64,000 nucleotides of DNA from Gibbula magus. Its lineage: Eukaryota; Mollusca; Gastropoda; Trochida; Trochidae. Numbering within the stretch: the stretch's first letter is position 1; each line of letters begins with the position of its first letter. Where the stretch lies: assembly GCA_936450465.1 (NCBI GenBank), contig OW388291.1, forward strand, positions 82,411,436 to 82,475,435, read 5' to 3'. The notes below the pieces were generated by a model. It saw only the letters and a program-made list of their open reading frames with translations. It was not told where the DNA came from and did no database searches. The position numbers and the translations under genes are program-made. This document shows, in pieces, positions 10,492 to 20,890 of the stretch.

Positions 10492-13400
10492 CTGCAATAA
10501 AAGAATGTACAATGAAAATAAAACAGGAACGAGCGTTTGCCACTAAAATGACTAAAAGTTTTTATCATTTACTCCAAAATGGATATATTGTATTGCTTTT
10601 AAAAAAAAGTCATGAAGACAAAATTTGAAGCCATTGGATACCACATGAATACATTCTGAAACTAATTTCAAACAGACATGGAGTGTTGACCTCGTTACAT
10701 CCCTTTACGTTTTATGTACACAGAGATTGATTGCTTGCAAATGCTTTGTGCTGTCTGAATTGAGACATATTATTTTCGAATCCTCCTCCCAAAATTGTAG
10801 CTGGATTTACTGGAAATAGTAAAAATTGAATTCAAAGAAAGTCACGTCTACACAAAGTCATGATGATGCGATTGTTCAACATTGGTTTATGGTTTTTGGG
10901 TGATGGAAACGATTTCTGGACGAAGGCACGAAGGAAGTCCATTTAAATATCCTTCACAAACAAAGTATATGATCGGATAATTTATGAATCTTTTAAACTA
11001 ATCCTTTTACTTTCGTATCAACGTGTCTTATGTTACAAGAATTATTTGTTAGATAAAGTGTCCACTAACACCTGAGCCGCCTGAGTTCCGGGCGCGTAGG
11101 GGAGTCATCGGGCGAAGGTGTGACTGTGACATTGCCCACTGCCAGTACCGGAGAGGTGATCACCGTCGTGTTGAACGTCACTGGAATGAGATAGGTCACA
11201 CTGTTATCTGTTGATTATTCTCTCATCTTTCCCATCATTTAAAGGGGCAGTAGCACTATTTTTTCAAATTTTATTTTTTCAAATTTTCCATTTATAATGA
11301 TAGTCTATGTAATTTATATTTACTTTAGAGGGTAAAACATCATATTACACCAATCAGTTTTATGTAGTGGTAAAATCGGTTTTGTGTATAAAGCAAATAT
11401 TGCATGGCGGCCATTTTATTGTGAATACATTTTATTATATCGAATGACAAAAACGATTCTCATGGCTTTACGGAACCATGTACACTCATTGTTAACTTGA
11501 TTTTCAGAAGAGGGAAGGGTGTTTTACTATTGGTGACATTATTTTTCAAATACATTTCATCAACTTATTTCAAAACGTGCTACTGCCCCTTTAAACCAAA
11601 TCGAACGTAATTTCAATAATCGAACCTCGTTTGTCATGTTAGATCTACCGCGAAGAGGTCATGTCAGGTGACTTTCACTGTGACACTTCACGTTCAATAA
11701 ATTCGGCCAATCAGATGCCTTCTTAATTTTTTTAAATAAGGCATTGAATGTGGTTTTTCGTATGTCAATTGAAGTCGGTCTGACGGCTTTCTAGCCTCGT
11801 CGCTGATTTGCTGGAGTAAAAGGTCACCTGATTTGACTTTATGGTGTAGTACTCAGATCAGAAATAAGCGAGGTAAGAGTGTTACGTTCAATCTGATATA
11901 AACTACATGTATCAATGATACAAGAGAGATAAAAGACAGTATAGAGATTATCAAAGTGAGAAAATGGTATTTTCACAAACAGAAAGAAAAGGACAATTTC
12001 AGCACAAGTATAACGTCTCCTTTACAAGTAATGGGACATCAGTGGTTGTTGAAATGTGACAGATACAACATAGTTTGAAGCTTAGTGAACAATAAAAGTC
12101 ATCATTTCTGTCTCTGATGGATATAATATGAAGCAGTTCATGTTTAATGGTGATTTCACCTCTTTGTATGGGATATTCAATTGAATATTTATTCAGTATT
12201 AAGGCCACAGGTCCGAGTACAAATGCCAACAAAATGATAATTATTTTGACAATAATACAACTTTCAAAAACATTTTTATCTCAGAGCTATAGATAAATGA
12301 CTCCTTGATTTGTCTACCAAGTCACAGTTGAGAGATGGTATACATTTCACTGGTGCAGCTTCTATTCCTCATAGTTAATTTATTTATATCGCCATTAAAC
12401 AAAACATTCTATTGGTCCACAGTACTCCATTGTTTTATTTCATGATTAATTCACCCTAGACAGAAATAACATACTTATTTTCATAAAACACTACGATAAA
12501 CCCTTATAAGATAAATAGTTGCGTTAAATTCAGATCAGATTCAGATCAAGTAAAATAATTCTTTATTGCCCGTTAGGGAATTTATTTCACGTCTGATTGA
12601 GCATAATACAAAAGTATATATATGTATTTATAATAAATACATGGAATTATACATGGTTATATAACATGGACAAAGAGTATGATGGGTATGGGAACATTAA
12701 CGCTTATTCAATAAAGAAATTGGCTTTGGAAGGTAAAAATTCAAAACAGTCATGGAAAACATGTGAAGGATCATAGATAAGTTTTGAAGCCAGGTTTTGA
12801 GCCTGTCCTTTATGAAGTTCATCTAATGTCTTAAAGATACGATTAGAAATTCTCTCTCCTTGGTTGATTATCGTATTTATTTGTTTCTATTTGTTAGTGA
12901 CAGGGAGCCGAACCAACATTGGAAAGAGAACATGAGTATAGACTCAACACAGGTTTTACAGAAAGACCCAAAATAGTTGAGTCAATGTGGTAAGATTGGA
13001 GCTTCCTGAGGAAATGAAGGCGAGATTGACACTTGCTATAATATAAATACGATCCGTATTTTCAGAGAAATTTAACTTATTATCAATTTGAGTTCCAAGA
13101 TATGTGTAACTACTTACTATTTCAACAGCATCTCCAAAATGACTGGACTAACTGCTGGCTTATTCCATCGAAAATCTATAACAAGTTCCTTTGTGTTTTA
13201 TACATTTAATTCCAAAAAGTTGTCACGACACCACTTAACAAAATCATGTATTTCATCTTAACATGTATTCTCACTGTTAAAGAGTAGACTGCTAATAGCT
13301 GTATCATCGGCGAACTTGAACCTAGAACAGTTTGGTTGAGAACTTACACAGTCATTAGTATATATACAATGTGAAAAGTATTGGAGACAATACACATCCT

Positions 13401-16400
13401 TGAGGAGCACCGGTTTTACAGTCTGATTAAAATCGACGGTTTTCCGTGGAATAAAAATTGCAAAATTCTGCATCTAGCGGGATACGAACTCCTATCAGTC
13501 GTAGGTTCCACGCCAAACCGTCTGATAACAGTCCGTAGACTAGCGTGTTCGAGCGCAATTCAGGTAGCCAATCAAAAAATGCAAATGCTTTCGGTGCGAG
13601 AAGCTAGGGGCAGATAACTCCAAACAGCTATCCTTTTGTCTGTTCCGAATGCTTTCAAAACAGCGACCGTTTAAAACTATGATGTGATTGGTCAGCTATT
13701 TGACTGGGCTTTGACTGCGCTAAACTGGTTCAGAGCACACGCCTATACGGGGTGTTCTCAGACCTTGTCGCGAGGAATCTACAGAACCTGTTCGTATCCC
13801 GGTAGATATATTATTTTGCAAATTTTATTCCTCGGAACAAGGTCGATTTTAATCAGACTGACCGGTTTTAATACACACATTCCGGAAACAAGAACTTATC
13901 ATTTTGATTAATTAATTTCTTAATCAAAATGTGAGGCTGAATGGTGTTAAAGGCTGAGGGTAAGTCAACCAACAATATTCTGACATAGGCAGCAGGTTTC
14001 TCAAGATGTTGATAAACAGAGTTTAACAGAGACACAGTACTAGTAGCATCTTGTACGCCTCCCAACCATTAAAATCACACAGAATTAATTTAGGTGATTC
14101 CGGGGAAATGTTTTCGAATTCGTCAACATGTTTCTGTATAACTTCAGCAGCATGTTGATTGTTTGCACTAATCGATATGTACACAAGCGTAATGAAAATT
14201 TGTCAAACTCAGCATGTGTATTACACACTAGCTGAAGTAGTGGATATGCAATTATCTTGCATTTTACAAAACTTTCTATTCTATTAGTTGAAAACATTTA
14301 AGTTTCTCATATTGAGAGTTATTTGTGAGCTATACGGGTATATACACACATTAGAAAATGACAATGACACCTGTCAAATTTGAGAAAGGAACACATAATA
14401 AGAGAAATGGAAAAATCAATGTTTTAGTCGGGCCGAATCTTGTGAATATGATGTATAAGTGATTCGCCCTAAGTAATTTGAGGGTATTCTTTGTCATTCA
14501 ACATAGGCAATTAACCAATCAGAATCAAGAATACACCGAAATCATGTTACAATAAATGTAAAACATATATATATATATTTATATATCAAATTGCACCACT
14601 TCAGATGGTGGTTAATACACATGGAAAATTTCTGAAAGATATCATGAACGGTTTTCGAGTTCTGTTCTGGAACGAAATGAGTACGGAGGGATGTTATGCG
14701 AGTAAGAAATCAGCTCAGTTGAAAAGCGCTCGTAAAGTCTCCAAGGAGACGGACGGACGCACGGACTATATCACCCGGTATTACATACCGTATACCGGTG
14801 GGAGAACAATCGAAAAAACATTGCTATAAACACTTAGATACCTTAATGATATGTCAGACAAAACATATGGTATTAATGTCCTGTTTATGTTTAGTATCTC
14901 TATTATTGCCAGTCTGTTAGATGAACTTATTCATAAAGTGATGATTAAGATTCAAACCTTGTCTTGTGTTGTAAGTAAGGGAGACGGTAGCTTGTTTATC
15001 CGAGGGGATCACGAGCCTGGCAAGCTGCTGCGCTTGTTCACCTGCAATAGATCTCAGGTACATCATTCAAGGTAAACTAGGTTACACTAACAAGAAAATT
15101 GTCGGAAATATTTCAATTATAGGTAACATACATTCATAAAGTAACTTGTTGTTGTTGTTATAAGTAAACACTGACATTCGCACTACCTCATTTTAATGTC
15201 TAAAATATTCTTAACACACTAAAACAAGATTTGAAAAATTATGTTGGAAATATTGACAAGAATTGAGCTGTACTTGAATATTTTTTGCTGTTTAGTTCTT
15301 TAAATGCACACACGATTCTGATTCATTTTTTCACGCAAGTTTACCAATATAATTCTATGTATAAAGTCATCAGTACATGTTTAACTATAAGGCTAAATAA
15401 AACTCTACCTTTTCTTATTCATGAAAATCAAACTGGATTTATACCCGGCAGAAGTATTAGTGATAACACAAGTTAAGATTACTTTATTACATACTATTTG
15501 AGATGAAGGAACAAAATAAGCGTGAAATGTTACTTCTTATATATTTCGAAAAAGCCTTTGATTCCAGCCAGAATATTCATTTTGTAAGTGCTCGAAAGTA
15601 CATACTCACTCCTTCATCAGGATGAAGGAGTGAGTATGTACTCCGAAACGTCGTGTATTTTCACATTAAAGAAGTTGTTATCCAGAAAATCTTCATGTTC
15701 TTAAGTCTGTGCCATTAAAAACTGTATTGCCTGTAATAACAACAAATACATTGCATTTGATAAGAAATGGTCTCCACTGTCAAAGGTTGTGCAACCAGGG
15801 GATTAGATCTGACGTGTTGTCAATCGTCTCACCATAAACCAAAACTGTACACTGAACTTCACCATTCATACCCTTGTTACTGTACTGTATGGTGGAATAA
15901 AAAGGAAAGAAAAAAAGTTTACCAATATAAAACATCTTCAGTATTGAACTCAGCATCATGTTTAGGTTTCCAATGTTACAATTCAGCCATTCGGAGAGCT
16001 TTAGCACAGTAACACACAGTAAACACTCTTGAAGAGTTTAAGTTGGTCATTTCTTACCATATTAAAAGTCAATGCAGAATAGAGCATACGTCTTTATTGC
16101 AAACTGGAAAATTCCACACAGAAAAAAATCCTACACCGAGAACTACTATCTCAAATCAGCTCATGTGGTAAATTATAAAATATGTATTTATACTGTTTAA
16201 TTTAGCTTCGCAGTTCAATGAGATTTTACCCAGTTTAAACATTTGGATGAGAGCACTATAAGTTATTATTTAAAACTTTCAATCTGACCTGATAGGACTG
16301 CGCTGTTGGTCTCTGTCCTCCCGCCGATTGGTACAAGTTCTTTAAGATACGTTTGTGATCCGTCCTGTAGTTGACTGGTGTCAGTGTGGGAATGAGGAGG

Positions 16401-16637
16401 GAATGTTCCATCACATATGTTCTTACGGATGGTGAGATACGTGGCTCCTCTAATACATATGTTCTCCCCTCCATCAGTGTCCTCAGTATCGCTGTGATCC
16501 TCGCAGTCAACAAACAAGTCGTCATCGTCGACGGAATCATCCGACGAGCACTCTGCCTGGTCTGTAGCGCCAACACTTCCACCTTTCTGGGTAGTTATGG
16601 AGACTTCCTGGCCAGAACTTGAGTCCGAATCTGCCAT
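8066..16637 (-). CDS. STAND NTPase (nSTAND3-like) with C-terminal ankyrin repeats
   Basis: Joining 16637-16289, 15041-14958 and 10491-8066 (minus strand) gives 952 codons plus stop with consistent phase 1 junctions. Residues 1-116 are acidic and Ser/Asp-rich. The NTPase follows: P-loop GSPGEGKTT at about 182-190 and Walker B-like AVILLDD at about 222-229, in the style of metazoan nSTAND3 proteins. From about residue 600 there are roughly ten ankyrin repeats, each with a TPLH-type start (TALHNICK, SPLHIASS, TPLHGAAY). There is no signal peptide or membrane segment, so it is probably cytosolic. STAND proteins switch between ADP and ATP states and oligomerise; with ankyrin sensors they often act in innate immunity or cell death in invertebrates, which is an inference here. 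Exon 3 is certain; exons 1-2 rest on splice phase and signals only. Confidence 0.75.
11072..11180 (-). CDS. Possible exon, unknown gene
   Basis: On the minus strand a good acceptor (CTATCTCATTCCAG) precedes 109 nt reading VTFNTTVITSPVLAVGNVTV then TPSPDDSPTRPELRRL, ending at CAG|GTGTTAG or at a TAG five bases on (11065-11067). The GC content is higher than the flanks. Its incoming phase (1) suits exon 2 of the ankyrin gene, but its outgoing phase (2) does not suit exon 3, so it is not a simple cassette exon. The plus strand is open as well. It could be an alternative last exon or a fossil. Confidence 0.3.
11243..11590. mobile_element. TTAA-type MITE, copy 1
   Basis: Bounded by TTAA on both sides (11239-11242 and 11591-11594), with inverted ends AGGGGCAGTAGCAC and GTGCTACTGCCCCT. 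It is 348 bp and non-coding. A second copy at 58263-58613 has the same ends, TTAA borders and interior. TTAA duplications point to piggyBac- or Kolobok-type mobilisation. Confidence 0.85.
12540..14065 (-). mobile_element. Degenerate L2-like LINE (reverse transcriptase part), split by a MITE
   Basis: Minus-strand pieces of a reverse transcriptase are recognisable in order: LVDLPSAFNTIQPHILIKKL (RT palm) near 13930; then, beyond a MITE, TGAPQGCVLSPILFTLY and FKFADDTAISSLL (catalytic FADD) near 13270-13418; then FVKWCRDNFLELN and KELVIDFR near 13150-13250; then SYTYLGTQIDNKLNF near 13080. The 3' end near 12540-12580 has an AATAAAG motif and a TGATCTGAATC-like tail. Stops and frameshifts make it a fossil. 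Motif style fits the L2/CR1 group. Confidence 0.85.
13419..13860. mobile_element. MULE-like MITE inserted in the LINE relic
   Basis: Inverted ends CAGTCTGATTAAAATCGAC (13419) and the complement (to 13860), with weaker matching for about 75 bp. The 10-bp flanks 13409-13418 and 13861-13870 are identical (ACCGGTTTTA). The 442-bp length, non-coding interior and 9-11 bp duplications are typical of Mutator-like elements. Removing it restores the LINE reading through KTGAPQGCVLSP, which confirms the borders. A partial relative lies at 59505-59677. Confidence 0.9.
14600..14825 (+). repeat. Pearl-like 3' end (GGACGG tract plus hairpin)
   Basis: A short GACGGACGGACGCACGGAC tract is followed by CCCGGTATTACATACCG and TATACCGGTGGG, a self-complementary end. 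No tandem core was seen, so this is a truncated element of this kind. Confidence 0.45.
14958..15041 (-). CDS. STAND/ankyrin gene exon 2 (candidate)
   Basis: The minus strand has acceptor ATCTATTGCAG|GTGAAC and donor CAAG|GTTTGA (weak at +3 and +4). The 84 nt encode EQAQQLARLVIPSDKQATVS then LTYNTRQ, and both borders are phase 1, exactly as exons 1 and 3 need. If the donor is skipped, the frame stops 13 codons later, which could give a short form lacking the NTPase. The plus strand is also open here, so transcript evidence should decide. Confidence 0.5.
15285..15573 (+). mobile_element. LINE reverse transcriptase fragment (L1/Tx1-like)
   Basis: The plus strand reads YKVISTCLTIRLNKTLPFLI, then HENQTGFIPGRSISDNT, and after a frameshift LLYYILFEMKEQNKREMLLL then IYFEKAFDS. 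QTGFIPGR and FEKAFDS are RT motifs in the spelling used by L1/Tx1-type LINEs. It stops abruptly and is non-functional. Confidence 0.75.
15597..15642. repeat. Perfect 22-bp-arm hairpin
   Basis: The arm at 15597-15618 (AGTACATACTCACTCC...) is the exact reverse complement of 15621-15642, with a 2-base loop. It is followed by CTCCGAAACGTCGTG and by AAAGAAGTTGTTATCCAGAA, the latter recurring near 24980, so this is part of a dispersed family. Confidence 0.9.
16289..16637 (-). CDS. STAND/ankyrin gene exon 1 (candidate start)
   Basis: ATG at 16637 opens 116 codons starting MADSDSSSGQEVS and containing DDSVDDDDLFVDCEDHSDTE. The donor TATCAG|GTCAGA ends the exon at 16289 in phase 1. Without splicing, the frame stops at 16266. 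The composition is very acidic and unlike the surrounding AT-rich DNA. No conserved domain was recognised. Confidence 0.55.
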
Positions 16638-17639
16638 GTTGTCTTAATTTGACATAATTTTATATGATGAGCTGTAAATGATAGAAATAGTAATTGTATG
16701 ACATTAAACACATGTTTGTCAATAGCTACAATGTATGTATTATCCTGATGTTGCCACTTGCATGTATCTCGACCGAAGAAACCCAACGACTGGTGAATTG
16801 TTCGTGAAGAAGACACTACCTGAACATACCATATACAAGTACGTGAACTCTTGTACCATACATACCGTCAACGATACCCGGTATAGTCAAATACATGCCT
16901 GAATATTCCTCTAATGAACTGTTTGATCATAGTGTCCTGGGAGAAAGGCTTTCCTTTCCATGAAGTTGAATTAGTTGCTGGTACCTCGTCTTTCCGATTT
17001 GCGTAGAGAATAGTTGTTAAAGGCACAATTGCGAAGCTGCAGTTCAGCTAAATAACATCAGCAGTTTCTCTAGATGCAACTTAAGCAATTCATATGAATT
17101 AATGACACGTTGCATTTAATAAGCCAAAAGATTGATTTTTTGCAACCAAAGACAGGCAGCATGATTACCGCAGCTACATTTACTTCGTTGTCATAAAAGT
17201 GATATCTTCACAAAGACTACTTGTTGCTGTGTTTCAGTCGCTGCCTTTTTCGAATTTTGTGTTTGTCTGATTTTTACGATGTGGCGATAACAATTCTATA
17301 TCTTATTGACTACTGCCGTCTCAATTTTATTTTATTTTGCATCAATGGGCATCGTAAGTATATCTGCTTAAATATATTCCAATTTAATGTGCAACGTAAA
17401 TGGTTAACATAGAAAACATACCTTAGTGTAGGACAGAGGTAAAGCAGAGTTCAGCAGAGGCATTGCCTAACTAACAGAGTGGCTAAAATACCATTGCCCA
17501 GGTCAAACCTTTAAATATAACGTAAACGTGATTGAAACTAGATTAGCGTGTGTGGGACACCACAGAATCAGAGCAGTCCAGAAACTGAGGGCGTCGCCTC
17601 CACACAATAAAATGGGCATTTTTTATTTATTGATATGCC
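16638..17639. other. Upstream of the STAND/ankyrin gene
   Basis: The promoter of the minus-strand gene should lie here if the ATG at 16637 is the true start. No TATA or initiator could be singled out, and no gene is seen. Confidence 0.35.
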
Positions 17640-18300
17640 ACAAAAGACAATTGAACATTAAAAGTAAAGAAATCGTGACCTTGACCTTTGACTTTGAATG
17701 CGAGCATATCAAAAGAATTCCAAGGGGATAGGCATATAATTACCAAATTATTAATATTAGTTTTAAAACCTAATTCTAATTTCACAATTTGATCAAAGGA
17801 TTCACATGACCCATACCTCGTTACCATGACTTTTGACCTTCAAGGTCACACATCATTTTCCATAACAATGATGTAAAGATTCAAAGTGTTAATAGTTAGA
17901 ATAAGGCCTATTCGCAAAAGCATGCTTACGTCGTGACCTTGCTGTTACCTTGGCCTTTGGCGGATTTTAGCAAAACATTTTCAAATATTGGTAATTCTTT
18001 ATAGGTGATTAAACCAAATAAGAGCCCACGGCACAGAAACCTATCAAATGTTCGTGGCTACAACATCTTTTAGCGATTTCAGAACTCGTCACCTTGACCT
18101 TTGACTTTGAATGTAAACATGTAAAAGAATTCCCAGATGGTATATCAACAAATTATTAATATGAGTTCTTAAAACATTTTTCTGAATTAAAAATTTGATC
18201 AAAGGGTTAAACGACCTAAACCTCGTGACCTTGACCTTTCACTTTCAAGGTCATACAATCATTGCGTATAACAATCATGTAATGATTCAAAGTGGGACTG
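17640..18300. repeat. Degenerate repeat rich in TGACCT / AGGTCA
   Basis: Two diverged units about 410 bp apart share GACCTTGACCTTTGACTTTG (17677 and 18091), AAAAGAATTCC and CCTCGT(G/T)ACC. Many copies of TGACCTT and AAGGTCA occur, in direct and inverted arrangements. It resembles the tandem cores of other non-coding elements in this window. Confidence 0.65.
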
Positions 18301-19324
18301 GACTGCTAATAATATCATGGACTCGCGCAATCGTTTATCATTAAAACTGCTAAATATAGCTGACAATCACAACCACAAAGACAACACCCATGAGACATGG
18401 GACATGTGTGGTAACCAATGGATGATGAAACAGTGAATTACTTTACGCGGGATACGCCAGGTAGAAAGGTGTGACGCCCGGTCTATTGTGCTGCACATTT
18501 TGAAAGTGGGTCAACATCCATGGTCTCCCTAAGGTGGTCTATTAGTGGGTTTACCTACATGTATGTCCCTCGACAGGATCAATGTGATCAGCCATTGTGG
18601 TCAGCCATTGTCACTGTTAATGACATGCCTGGCTAGTTGTTTGCAGAAATCTATCAGTGTACAGTGTTTACATTGGCAGCTCATATAACTAACCTTGATG
18701 TGACAGGCTTGAGTGATTGGTATCCCACGTGGCTGTATGGACATACTACTGTTCACTCTCTATACTAGTAGTTAAGTGACTGTCACAATTGAGTGACGAC
18801 CTCATTTCGTGTATCGGTGTATGGAATTGATTGAATCTTGATAAAATGTCTGCTGCCATAACTTTGTGATGATTACATGGAAGTCAAATTGACAAGGTTT
18901 GCAGTAACAAGCTATATGCATTACATAAAATACATAAACAAAAGCGTAAATGCACAAGTATGTTCAAGGCATTTAGTAACCGAAAAGTATATATAGTTGC
19001 GATTACCTTCACACAGCCAGGCGACCCTGCAGCGCACACGGCAAGGTCACTGAAGCGTGGAAATGGGTGCATGTTCGAGTACCCGTAAGTAATGATATAT
19101 GATATCCCGGTTGCGTTTGTGCGATTTGTTTTCAATAGGTATGTAAAGGACACAGAAAGATTGAGTTATATGTATCCCCCGTCGTTTTAAATGTAAATCT
19201 AACTAGTGTTTGTATCAGATAATAAAGTGTTTGTCATATATACATGTGCATACACCGTATACATATGATATATATAATATATATATATATAAACTGTTCG
19301 AAGAAATTACGGTAATTTAATCAG
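18301..19324. other. Intergenic, no gene recognised
   Basis: No convincing open frame. An AT dinucleotide tract occupies about 19266-19292. Confidence 0.5.
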
Positions 19325-19369
19325 ATTCACAAGCATGCTTTCGACCATTACGGGTCTCATCAGGTGAAT
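19325..19369 (-). ncRNA. Hammerhead ribozyme motif (type I)
   Basis: On the minus strand all parts occur in order: stem I 5' arm ATTCAC (19369-19364), core CTGATGA (19363-19357), stem II GACC (19356-19353) with six-base loop and GGTC (19346-19343), core GAAA (19342-19339), stem III GCATGC (19338-19333), T and T (19332, 19331), stem I 3' arm GTGAAT (19330-19325). The arms of stems I and II pair perfectly and every invariant core base is present. Predicted cleavage lies after the T at 19331. Stem III is a short palindrome with almost no loop, as in metazoan hammerheads thought to act as dimers. Such motifs are known in Penelope-like elements and retrozymes; no reverse transcriptase is visible beside it. 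Confidence 0.85.
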
Positions 19370-19528
19370 GACGTATTTATTCGGCCGTTAAACGGATAAT
19401 TACTTGTTCAATACTTCAACTTAAGAATATATATATATTAATCATATTATCATACTAAGTTACGTTCATGAACTCTGGCGTATTAATCATTCTAGATGAG
19501 ACATGCCCTGTGGTATGTAGGAATTTGC

Positions 19529-19564
19529 ACGGAAAACACGGAAAACACGGAAAACACGGAAAAC
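19529..19564. repeat. 9-bp tandem repeat x4
   Basis: Four copies of ACGGAAAAC. Confidence 0.9.
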
Positions 19565-20349
19565 GATCGCAGACATTCCTAAATAACGAACTGTGCATTT
19601 CCTTCCTTGATACATGAACTAAGTTAAACTTTCACAGAAAAATATATATAGGAGTATTTAAAAAAAATCCTTGCCTCCTCCATTTCAGTGTGACTGAACT
19701 GAACGTTTAGTAACTCAGAATGCCCACTGCAACATAAGAGGTACATGTACATTAAAACATCTCTACTTTATACAACATACACTATATATACTAGTGATGT
19801 ACAACTGTTACATATTATACAGAAACATGTATGGGTTCTAAAAAAAATTCTTAAAGATCTTTACTTATTAGTATTGCATAAAATATTCAACCTATGATAA
19901 GGCATAATCAACCTGCATTTGAAGAAAAGTTGTCAGTGGGTTAACAAGATCCTGTCTTCTATTCATATATAAACCAAACAGGACAACCGTTGTTATAAAT
20001 GGTCTTGTTTTATATATACTGATGTAACTATATAATACTGAATGTTGTCGAAAATTACCGTTTTAATCCTAGTAGACTGAGCACAGTCACATATTGTAGA
20101 GACGAAAATACTGATCGAAAATCGAACCATGCACCGCTGCAAAGAGACAGATCTAAGTTGACAGTGTTTGATAGGTTATATGACTTCTGTACATACAACG
20201 ACGAATTTACACTGAAACAAGTATTTGCCACTAGCATGGCAATGTCAACCGTCTCCATCATTGAGTTTAGTAAGACACATCATTTGGGCAAAAGGAGCTA
20301 CTTCATATATTGCATTACTGGTAAAAAGGGTCATGATGATCAGCAATTT
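19565..20349. other. Intergenic, no gene recognised
   Basis: AT-rich, with short chance open frames only. Confidence 0.5.
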
Positions 20350-20890
20350 TGAAGACTTTGGGTGCTTGGGTTCATGAGATATTGCCTTAACAAGGGTTCG
20401 AAAAGTGGTCAATGTGTCGTGGTGACCTTGCAATTAAGGTAAAGGTCACCAAAATCGACTGATGTCTGCGTCATCCCCCAATGTACTCTGGTATCAAATA
20501 TGAAGACTTTGGGTCCAACCGATCATGATATATCGCGTTAAGAAGAGTTCGAAAAGTGTCGAAGTGTCGCGGTGACCTAGAAAATAAGGTCACGGTCACC
20601 AAAATCGACTGGTGTCTGCGTCATCCCCAAATGTAGCCTGGCACCACATACCACATTTGAAGACTTTGGATGCAACGCTTCATGAGATATTGTGTTAACA
20701 AAAGTTCAAAAGGTGGTCAAAGTCATGTTAACCTTAAAAATAAGGTCACGGTCATCAAAATCGACTGTGTTTGAAGACTTTGGATGCAACACTTCATGAT
20801 ATATAGCGTTAACAAGGAATGTGACGTACGGACGTACGGACACCGTTGAATACATAGTCCCCCGTGCCGCGTTGCGGCGGGGCACAGACA
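20350..20890 (+). mobile_element. Pearl-like tandem-core element with GC hairpin end
   Basis: Diverged units begin with GAAGACTTTGG at about 20351, 20502, 20659 and 20773 (about 150 bp, the last shortened). Each has GGTGACCTT..AAGGTCACC and ATCGACTG. A short GACGTACGGACGTACGGAC tract follows, then CCCCCGTGCCGC and GCGGCGGGGC. The plan is the same as at 3250-4918 but the core sequence is unrelated. Confidence 0.65.

Larger units (their letters stand above)
10492..14957 (-). other. Large intron of the STAND/ankyrin gene
   Basis: Contains an optional exon-like stretch (11072-11180), a TTAA MITE, an L2-like LINE relic with a MITE inside, and a (GGAC)-type repeat end. 10544-11060 and 11600-12540 show nothing recognisable. 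Confidence 0.5.

Noticed and set aside
10492..10543. ATG at 10543 as start of the ankyrin protein
   Set aside because: A strong splice acceptor (TTTTATTGCAG) ends just before 10491, so the 17 extra residues are intronic.
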